Assembly (NCBI RefSeq): GCF_026262505.1
Contig: NC_067208.1
Span: 5,899,962-5,963,961 of the forward strand
Source: Trichomonas vaginalis G3
Taxonomy: Eukaryota; Parabasalia; Trichomonadida; Trichomonadidae
Direction of reading: 5' to 3'
Length of the DNA: 64,000 nt
Shown here in pieces: positions 56,829 through 64,000 of the stretch. How positions within the stretch are numbered: the stretch's first letter is position 1; each line of letters begins with the position of its first letter. The notes beneath the pieces were generated by a model that did no database searches, was not told where the DNA came from, and worked only from the letters and a program-made list of their open reading frames with translations. The position numbers were made by a program, and so were the translations under genes.

Positions 56829-59103
56829 TCAGAACTTCAACTTACGAATAAAGCTTGTTTTAGTCGTTATTGAAAAGTTGAACTTTTCAGCAAAGCAAGG
56901 TTGACATGACTTACATAAGTCGAATGCAATCTCTTGACCATCATGAAGTGCTTTGTAAAGTTTCATTAAACTGAACTCAGAGTCTTTGTCATATGTTCCA
57001 ACAGGTATGTGAATGTTCTTATCTTCATTGTAATAGCATTGTATAGCTTCAGGAAACATTTCATTAGCGGTTAAAGCAATAACATCTTGCTTCACGCCTT
57101 TCATTCTGCAGTGAAATGCAACTTCATTTAAATCGTTAGTGAGTAAGTCTATGTAGGTCTTCTTTCCACAGAAAATACTTTTATAAGCTAAACTTTGTTT
57201 TCCAGGTGTTATTTCTGCAAAGTCGCTATGAAATTGACCAAGGTTCTTTCCTATAAGTTCTCTACCGTATCTCTTCTTAAACTCTGCTGCAAGCTTTGGA
57301 TGTCTTCATTATATAAGTGCATACTGTCGGTATCCTGGTAAAAGATTTGAAGTCCCATGTCCTCTGCAGTACAGAATACTTCATTCATAATACGTTTTGA
57401 CATAGACAGAATATTAACACCAAGTGGACAGAAGTTAAAGTGTCTGCAAATGCTTTTCGTTAGCTTGAAAATAGTTTTATCTGAACCATCCAAACCTTCG
57501 AACTTCACTATATGGTTGTAATTTCTCTATAGCATATCTTATAGCATCTTTGTCATCTACTATGGTTATTTTTGACTCAATAGGAGATAGAATAGTTTTG
57601 CCATAAATGCTGTTCAGAATGAGTTTTATAATTTCTTGTAAGGGGTTTTCTTCTTTCTTATACTTTAACCTTAACTCAAACAACTTCTTTACTTCATCTC
57701 TTATTCTCATATCTCTGTTTCCATCGTAATAGTATCCTTGCAACACTTCACATTTGACACCTTGATATTTTATGAGGTCTTGTAATGTTATATGGTCAAC
57801 ATACATGAGACAGCAAGTGTTTGAACTTCTTGGAACGTTAAGTTCTGGATTTAGTTCAGGGTCGCAAACTATTAAATGAAAGTGTCTGGGTATACCAATC
57901 TCTGTTATCTTAATGAGAACAAAGAAGCCAGACATAAACTTTCACCAATGGGTTCCTTTTGGTCGTCATCGAATAAATGTCTCATGAGATACTCTGTGCT
58001 TAACTTTTTCCTTCAATACTTTTGGAATACCTTCTAAAGTATAAAGTCTTGCTATAGCTGAAGGATATAATGAAACAGTGTCGAAGTCAGCAATGAGTTT
58101 CTTTTTGCTCTTTTGTTTCATGTTATCTGACAACATACATCTTCCACCTTGAATGCATCTCGAAATAAATTCTCTTGGTTTATTTGAGAGGTCATATAAA
58201 TTTCCATTCGGGAAGTACACTCTGTTTCTCAAACAATTTGTTAGCAATAGAACAAATACTAACGTAGTCATAAACGTTTAAATCAAACTCTTTCAATAAG
58301 TCATTGCGGAACTTTACAAAACCTTCTCTTAAAATTCTTACATCTTGTTTGCAGTAAAACGTGCTATATTTTTCTAAGTCGAAGTGGTTTTCATCTATTC
58401 TGCAACCTTTGATGGAATCTATGTTCTTCATAAATGTATCTGCATCATGGATAACTTACATGCTTCAGAAATGACACCAGTTCTGTTGTCATTTGCTAAC
58501 AAAACACTGCTGTAGTAGTTATATGGAAATACTTCTTTCGGTCCTGTTTGTAAGTTAAACATAGCAGGAAATAGTTTAAGCTTCTTATTTATAACACTGT
58601 AAGAGTCTTTTATAATAATTGCCCTTCCTTTATATAAACCAGTTATTTGCATTGTTCGTGAACCTTTAATGATGGGAGTTCCTTTCACTTCTGTCATGTG
58701 TCTTAAGATGAAGTTTATGTCATAACTGAGGTTATGGAAATATATTAAACTCTTGTCAGGAAGTCTTTCCAAAAATTCTGTTGCACAGTTTTGACCCCAA
58801 ATACTTTCACTAACTGAACCATCTTCACTGTCATAACAGATGTTAAAAGCTTTATGAAAGCCATCCGTACTACACTCAAAGTCAGCAAAGAAAACGTGCT
58901 CAGGTATGAACTTACATTTAGCTTTATTTACTTCTTTTGACTCTGCTTTCTTCTTCAGTTGTACACAATACTTTGGAGCATATGTCAAATCTTTAAATGG
59001 TGCAAGGTTCTGTTTATATAAGTCAGTCGTATATGTGAAAAGTTCTCCATAAGAAATAGGTTCAAAATATTTGCACTCCCACAATGTTTTCATAACATCC
59101 CAT
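56829..59103 (-). pseudogene. Protein-primed DNA polymerase B gene of Maverick 2, broken
   Basis: Recognisable polymerase B with exonuclease (HVFFADFECS, YFHNLSYDINFIL, FYCKQDVRILR) and polymerase motifs (ADFDTVSLYPSAIARLYTLE, LILNSIYGKTILSP, IFYQDTDSMHLY), clearly divergent from the polymerase of element 1. The gene is broken, about five breaks. Confidence 0.9.
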
Positions 59104-59160
59104 AGCGGTGTAGTTCTATCATGCGAACTACATATTTATCTTCTCTCTTTGTATATATTT

Positions 59161-60739
59161 TCATCTGTTTTCAATGTTCATTCCACCACACTCCTTCAAG
59201 ATTTCTATATAGTTTCGAATGAAATATGTTGTCATTGGAAGTCTTTCATTTAGCATGTAGTGGTCTTCAACAAGAAGTAAGTCAATAGTTCGAACAGTTT
59301 CACATTCTTTTGGTATGTATCTCTTTATTTCATTATGTCTTGAGTCATTGAAGTAACCAATGGTAACATTAAATGCTATACCTGTTGCGTCAGAAATTTC
59401 TTGTACTTTACTTTGAGGAAAGTCTCTAACACGAATGACTTCTCTCATGTGGTCAATAGTTTCTTCATTTACTCCAGCCTGAATGCAAGCATAAACGAAC
59501 ATTATCTTCTGTCATAAGTGTTGCAGTTCTTTTGTTCAGTTCATTGAAGATTTGGTAGCGTTCAAGATTTATAGGTAATGTGCAAAGATACTTCCAGAAC
59601 TGACCGCTTCTCTTCTTATAAAACTTCTTTTCACCATTATCTTTCCAAAAGCTTTCTATAAGTGCTGGGTTTCCTGTTTGCTTAAGAGCTTCCAAAATGG
59701 CTTTCTGGTCATTTGTCAGTGTGCTTTCATCTCTATATGGTCTCTTTTTTGGTTTGCCTTTCTTTACATCTGACATCGTTAAGCCTTCATATTCTGTTAA
59801 ATCATACATCTTTATTTCAGTAAGATTCTTTATGTTTGTCAAGAAGAAGTCATAGTGCATTTCAACAATACCTGCAGCATTTGCTTCTATCTCTGATATA
59901 AAGTTCTCCTTCAAGAGCTGATGTAGTAATGTTCCAATATTATTGAGGTTTAACGTAGAACATTCATACTTTCCACCAAGTTTATAACATACCATCCATC
60001 TCTGTTGGGAGTTTATTTTAATTTTCTCTAAGAGTCTCATGAAAACCTTACCGAAATGTTTGTGTAAGTAGTCTCTGTTTGGTTCATCTAAAGCTTCGAT
60101 GTTAAAGTCAATGAGTCTATTGCCTGACTTCACATTCCTCTTCCTATTTTCTTCATCTTTCTTTAACCATCTCTCACCTTCTTTTGGTTTGTCGTCAATG
60201 GAACGAATGACATTATTAGCTTTGCGAACTTGTTCTATAGCACTTTTAAACATCTCTCTTCTCTGTTGTTTCAGTGTGTCATCTCTCTTTCGTGTTTCAC
60301 CAACGTTTGCATTTGTTATGTCAAACATTTCTCTTCTTACTTCATGTGGTACAGCTCTTCTTGTTTCACCAACGTTTGCATTTGTTATGTCAAACATCTC
60401 TTGACGAACGTCATGTGAAAGAGCTTTACGAGTATGACCAACGTTTGCATTTGTTATGTCAAACATTTCTCTTCTTACTTCATGAGGTATTGAACGTCTA
60501 TGATATAAGTCAATAGCAACGTCATTTAAAGGAAATGCTCTTGCATGGACTTCGTCCTCGCCGCGTTGCGGCTTTATGAACTCATGAATTCTATCATAAG
60601 TTATTTCACCATTATAGTCATTGAGGATGTCAGCGAGTGCCTTTTTGTTTGTTGTGTAATGCTTTGCAACATCTATATTAGCTTCTGTAAGAAGTTGTTT
60701 TATTTCCGAGTGTTCTAACTTAGACAACTTCCGATACAT
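59161..60739 (-). pseudogene. Maverick 2 large gene with 25-residue repeats, broken
   Basis: Not recognised by function. The N-terminal part (MYRKLSKLEHSEIKQLLTEA) is followed by four tandem repeats of about 25 residues with the core REMFDITNANVGETR, then a basic linker and a helical body that includes SGQFWKYLCTLPINLERYQI, the part shared with the mariner-interrupted gene of element 1. The last segment contains ECETVRTIDLLLVEDHYMLN and YIEILKECGGMN, similar to text downstream in the polymerase (KECGGENPSGSG). About one break. Possibly a terminal-protein-like or structural gene upstream of the polymerase. Confidence 0.6.
60288..60500. repeat. Tandem repeats coding REMFDITNANVGETR
   Basis: The DNA unit containing ACCAACGTTTGCATTTGTTA followed by TGTCAAACAT recurs at about 60299, 60368 and 60437 (period 69-75 bp). 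It encodes a 23-25 residue peptide repeat within the large gene. Confidence 0.85.
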
Positions 60740-60829
60740 CTTTAGTAGGAAATAAAAAAATATTTTTTGAAAAAATTAGATTAGATTTTTTTAAGTTATT
60801 TTTCAAAATAATTTAATATTTTTATTTTA

Positions 60830-61303
60830 ATGAAACACATGCAAGATTGCAAGTTCTTTTCATACAATGCTCTCGCTACTGTCATCAAGAATGAGTTCAA
60901 TGGTGCTTCAAACGTTAATGTTATCTTTAACAAGAAGTTTGTGAAAGAATCTAAGTTCGGTCAGTATGTCAGACCATTAGCTATCGTCATTGACCGCAAA
61001 CGTTATACTTCACAAGAGTTAGCAGTAGTTTTGAAACAAAAGAGTTTCTTCGTGAATGTCAAAGATACTCATTATACTATTATAAAGAACTCCAACATTG
61101 ACTTCTTCAGTATTGCTATGAATCTTTCCGAACAGAAAGAATATAAGAAGGGTGAAACAAATGTGAAATATTATTCTTCATCTCTGAAAACAATAACGAA
61201 CAAAGATGTTATACAAAAGTTCTTACCAAAGGTTGAAGAAGCTTCTATTGACATTGACGAAGGAAGTGAAATGGTTGAAGAAATTGACCCTGACGTCATT
61301 TAA
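60830..61303 (+). CDS. Maverick 2 protein, 157 aa, unknown
   Basis: Not recognised. A basic strand/helix protein at the N-terminus (FFSYNALATVIKNEFNGASN, then VNVIFNKKFVKESKFG, LAIVIDRKRYTSQELAVVLK) with an acidic tail (EEASIDIDEGSEMVEEIDPD). The basic core with an acidic tail is a texture seen in single-strand DNA-binding proteins, which would suit a protein-primed replicon; inference only. Divergent from the large repeat-bearing gene; intact frame. Confidence 0.6.
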   Translation: MKHMQDCKFFSYNALATVIKNEFNGASNVNVIFNKKFVKESKFGQYVRPLAIVIDRKRYTSQELAVVLKQKSFFVNVKDTHYTIIKNSNIDFFSIAMNLSEQKEYKKGETNVKYYSSSLKTITNKDVIQKFLPKVEEASIDIDEGSEMVEEIDPDVI

Positions 61304-61321
61304 GCAAAAATATATTTTTGG

Positions 61322-61537
61322 TTAGTCTTCATATCGATATTTTACAACAATTCCCCAATGTATAAACTTTTCATACGCTTTTTCATAAGCTTTATATACC
61401 TTCAGAAATTTTGCATAATCTTTAGAAGCATTTAGATATTGTTTAAATGCTTTGTATGTCTTCAGAAATTTTGCATAATCTTTTACATGTTGTTCGTTCT
61501 CTTCTTCTGTCATGAGTTCCGAATATTCTAAATTCAT
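61322..61537 (-). CDS. Maverick 2 small protein with internal repeat
   Basis: 71 residues. DYAKFLKTYKAFKQYLNASK is followed by DYAKFLKVYKAYEKAYEKFI, a duplicated amphipathic helix. Not recognised. It may dimerise through helices. The upstream A/T box resembles neighbours. Confidence 0.5.
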   Translation of the reverse strand: MNLEYSELMTEEENEQHVKDYAKFLKTYKAFKQYLNASKDYAKFLKVYKAYEKAYEKFIHWGIVVKYRYED

Positions 61538-61592
61538 GTTCTTTCATATGAGATAAAATTTTATAAAAAAAATAAAATTAGCTTAGATTTTT

Positions 61593-62420
61593 TTATTCTT
61601 CCTCTTTGAAGTTATCGAAATATTCTGTTATTTTTTCCTTCAGTAATGTTAAGTCTTCTTTGAATGTAAGTATTGTGCAACCTTTGATGTCATAGTGTGT
61701 TTGAGGAAGAGTATTTTTGACAATTTCCTTTATTTGCTCATTCGGTGTCATTGAAATCGGTAAGTTTTCACGATAGAACCAGTTTCTGTCAGATTTGTAA
61801 ATCTTAGCAAGGTCATAAAAGCTTTTGTTGTTTCTTCTGACTAAATGCAACATAACCATATCTCTATCTTCTTCTTTCTCCAACTCTTCAGTATATATCA
61901 TATACTTATAACTCTTTTCCTTTCCTTTTGGTACCGAACGTGGTATTCTTTTCTGTATGCTTTTGTCTTTGGATTCAATGACTTCATCTTTTGCTTGAAG
62001 TTTCTTTTCCATCTCTCCACGTTCTTGTCTATGAATTTCGTCAAGAAGTCTGTAAACATGCCATGCATAACGAGGAGAAGCCCACATTGCAACTGCATTT
62101 ACTAAAAGTCTATGAACATAATAACCTCTTAAATTTATTGGCAAATTTTTACGATTTTCATGTGTTTTATGCAAGACCGAAAAAAGTCGGTCTAGAGAAA
62201 TTTCACTCAAAAGTTCTTGTGTGCTTTGGTTTTTGAACCAGTCGTCTGCGTGTTTAGTGTCTGGAGCAAAACATGCTGTCAAAATACTTTGCATTTGGTA
62301 CATATCGTCTTTGACCGAACGAATGAGACGGAGTTGTTTGTTAAACTGAACCCACTCGTATTCTTCATTTATGGCTTCATGAACGATAGCAGTTGTTGTG
62401 TTCTCTGTTGTTGACATATC
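61593..62420 (-). CDS. KilA-N/MSV199-type DNA-binding protein, Maverick 2
   Basis: 275 residues from MSTTENTTT. The centre (GYYVHRLLVNAVAMWASPRY, then AWHVYRLLDEIHR) is the typical end of KilA-N or MSV199 domains of large DNA viruses and phages. It is followed by a coiled coil (EMEKKLQAKDEVIESKDKSI) and a C-terminal domain like those in DUF3627 and similar viral proteins (IPRSVPKGKEKSYKYMIYTE, RDMVMLHLVRRNN). Likely a regulator or replication-associated DNA-binding protein. Absent from element 1 as far as seen. The frame is whole. Confidence 0.75.
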   Translation of the reverse strand, partial: DMSTTENTTTAIVHEAINEEYEWVQFNKQLRLIRSVKDDMYQMQSILTACFAPDTKHADDWFKNQSTQELLSEISLDRLFSVLHKTHENRKNLPINLRGYYVHRLLVNAVAMWASPRYAWHVYRLLDEIHRQERGEMEKKLQAKDEVIESKDKSIQKRIPRSVPKGKEKSYKYMIYTEELEKEEDRDMVMLHLVRRNNKSFYDLAKIYKSDRNWFYRENLPISMTPNEQIKEIVKNTLPQTHYDIKGCTILTFKEDLTLLKEKITEYFDNFKEEE

Positions 62421-62777
62421 TGTCCTTACATACAAAATAAAAAAATAAATAAAAATAAAACTAACTTTATTTTTCTGTGTTAAAGAAATGTTAAAAATTC
62501 AGGGTTACATATGTGAAAAGAAGTCACGAACAAATGAAGGTCATAAGATTCAGCACATAATTCTGAATTGAATGGTGTGTCATACATGTCAAGCCGTCAA
62601 GAATTGAAGGAGATACGAGGCTATAAAGATTTTGGATATTTTCTGACACACACCCTGAGGGAAAAGTGACAAAACACGACGATAGAAAAAAGTGACAAAA
62701 TTGAGAGAAAGTTGTTCCCCGACCAAAATGCAATCATGTTGAAAAAGTGACATTTGTAAAGTTAGACGATAGGATTT

Positions 62778-63088
62778 CCTGAAAAAGTGCAAGACTTGTT
62801 CTGAATCAGGACAAGATTTGTCTTGAAAAAATACAAGACTTGTTCTGAAAAAATACAAGACTTGTTCTGAAAAAATACAAGACTTGTCTTGAATCAGGAC
62901 AATTGTTCTCAAATTTGAGAACTTTACAAGAAAAACTGACTAAAAAGTGCAAGTCTTGTTCTGAATCAGGACAAGATTTGTCTTGAAAAAATACAAGTCT
63001 TGTTCTGAATCAGGACAAGATTTGTCTTGAAAAAATACAAGACTTGTTCTGAAAAAATACAAGACTTGTCTTGAATCAGGACAAAACT
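62778..63088. repeat. Minisatellite of CAAGACTTGT and inverted partner units
   Basis: Some ten units of 20-24 bp that combine AAAAAATACAAGACTTGTTC with GAATCAGGACAAGATTTGTC. Each unit contains or neighbours its own inverse (CAAGACTTG is palindromic), so the tract can form many small hairpins. It is split by a unique segment at about 62898-62944. Located between genes of Maverick 2. Confidence 0.85.
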
Positions 63089-63301
63089 TTACAAAATGTA
63101 AACTTTACATAACCGTTTCTATCGTACATAATATTTAGTTGACATTGTAAACTATCTTCATGTAAAGTATGGCGGTTTGAAACCGTCGGGAACCTTCACT
63201 TTTTTGACGAACTTTCCGCAGCAATTTTTAAAATTTGTGAAAACTCAACGGTTTGACACGTGCCATATGTCATTTTACTCAGAATTTTGTGCTGAATTCA
63301 G

Positions 63302-63361
63302 CAAAAATAATGTTTATGTTAGCATGTTAGATCTAACACGTTTTCTAACCTCTTTTCTAAC
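63302..63361. repeat. 60-bp intergenic repeat of Maverick 2, copy 2
   Basis: One-base-different copy of 52702-52761, immediately after the stop of the minus-strand gene at 63370. This parallels the 74-bp block of Maverick 1 at the stop of the homologous gene (40493). Confidence 0.85.
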
Positions 63362-63369
63362 ATAACTAT

Positions 63370-64000
63370 TTACAAGCGTTTTACATGGTATATGTTGCGA
63401 TGGTTCATGACTTTAAACAGTTTTGTAGCTTCTATTTCTTCTTTTAGTACATCGAATGTTTTAACAATGCCGAAGGTTTCTTTATATTTCTTCTTGACGT
63501 CAGATAGAAGGAAATCGTCAGCAGTTGGATAATTTTTGTTCAGAAATGCTAACATGTCCATTTTATCTTCTGCTGGCTTTTCTACTTCTTTCTTTAAATC
63601 TGCATAGTCGTTTCTCATTCTTTCTATCTCTTTGACGGAGTAGTTATATTTCCTCATCGCTGCCTTACATTTTGAACATTGCGGGTTCATTTTTGCGTTA
63701 TACATTGAAATTTGACCTGCTAAAACAACTAAGGCGTCAATTGCTCTCTTCATCTCAAACATAGCGGGTCTTAGTTGTTCGTTCCATACTTTGCCTCTTC
63801 TATCTTTATCTCTTATTTCCCAAACACATTCAGCAACTAATGAAACAAAGTTATCGTAGGTCTTAAATTCTTCAGATTTATATATGTCAGAAACATTCTT
63901 ATAAACCATGTCGCAATCTTTGTCCATAACTTTATGGTTGCAATGAAAACCAAGGAATTCATAATTTACTTTACGTATGAACTTCTTTATTTCTACTGAG
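63370..64000 (-). CDS. Maverick conserved protein (homologue of 40493-41461), partial
   Basis: The frame is open from the window edge to the stop at 63370 and aligns throughout with the 322-residue protein of element 1, including KFIRKVNYEFLGFHCNHKVM at the edge, MDKDCDMVYKNVSDIYKSEE, MNPQCSKCKAAMRKYNYSV and the C-terminal YHVKRL. The 5' part lies outside the window. By eye identity is high (about 80%) where polymerase and capsid are much more diverged, which is unusual. Confidence 0.85.
   Translation of the reverse strand, partial: SVEIKKFIRKVNYEFLGFHCNHKVMDKDCDMVYKNVSDIYKSEEFKTYDNFVSLVAECVWEIRDKDRRGKVWNEQLRPAMFEMKRAIDALVVLAGQISMYNAKMNPQCSKCKAAMRKYNYSVKEIERMRNDYADLKKEVEKPAEDKMDMLAFLNKNYPTADDFLLSDVKKKYKETFGIVKTFDVLKEEIEATKLFKVMNHRNIYHVKRL

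Larger units (their letters stand above)
52101..64000. mobile_element. Maverick/Polinton element 2, decayed, runs off right edge
   Basis: A second Maverick, of another lineage. Parts seen: small proteins, Pro-rich membrane protein, major capsid protein, penton-like candidate, DNA polymerase B, a large unknown gene with internal repeats, a KilA-N/MSV199 protein, and the conserved 322-aa-type protein at the edge. Gene order differs from element 1, and capsid and polymerase sequences are divergent. Several large genes are broken, roughly a dozen breaks in all, so it is older or no longer under selection. No left terminal repeat is evident; the left limit near 52.1 kb is approximate. The ATPase and main integrase are not in the window. 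Confidence 0.8.

Overview
The window looks like nuclear DNA of a trichomonad (Parabasalia), most likely Trichomonas vaginalis or a close relative. The evidence is the strong A+T bias outside coding regions, intron-poor genes with very short 5' leaders, trichomonad-style core promoter motifs (TCAYW initiators, CCTTT boxes), host genes of clearly eukaryotic type, and an unusual load of giant Maverick/Polinton elements, a MULE and a mariner of the Tvmar1 type. The species call is inference from these features; no search was run.

Layout. Positions 1-5,502 hold host genes: a frameshifted ankyrin-repeat gene entering from the left edge, NAC alpha, ribosomal protein S16 (uS9), a Rab6-like GTPase and an unrecognised cysteine-rich membrane protein. 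Positions 5,687-8,963 are a complete-looking MULE transposon with an 11-bp target duplication and long terminal inverted repeats that contain 121-bp tandem repeats. Positions 8,975-14,160 are gene-poor: a decayed beta-helix surface-protein gene, a candidate 1.48-kb non-autonomous DNA transposon, and a GC-rich cluster of stem-loops. Positions 15,380-28,790 are a second host gene block: a pseudokinase and a small basic protein sharing a 36-bp bidirectional promoter, another decayed beta-helix gene, tRNA-Arg(ACG), a second S16 copy coding for an identical protein, a Vps11-like RING protein, an NDR/LATS kinase, a HECT ubiquitin ligase and an NTF2-like protein. Two nearly identical 1.9-kb non-coding repeats rich in hairpins (23,843-25,758 and 29,385-31,300) bracket the HECT and NTF2 genes.

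From 31,738 to 49,921 lies a young Maverick/Polinton (about 18.2 kb, 221-bp terminal repeats about 98-99% identical) with a protein-primed DNA polymerase B, major capsid protein, packaging ATPase, integrase, an HNH endonuclease and many genes of unknown function. A Tvmar1-type mariner has inserted into one of its genes. After a 2-kb spacer with its own tandem array, a second and more decayed Maverick of a different lineage runs from about 52.1 kb off the right edge. It has a different gene order, divergent polymerase and capsid genes, and a KilA-N/MSV199 protein. Both Mavericks carry their own short intergenic repeats and A/T-rich boxes directly in front of start codons.

The main oddities are the hairpin arrays (13.7-14.2 kb, and the 1.9-kb repeat pair), the identical S16 pair whose silent differences cluster at the 5' end, the internal reuse of the Maverick's subterminal palindromes at convergent gene ends, and paired fiber-like proteins in the first Maverick.
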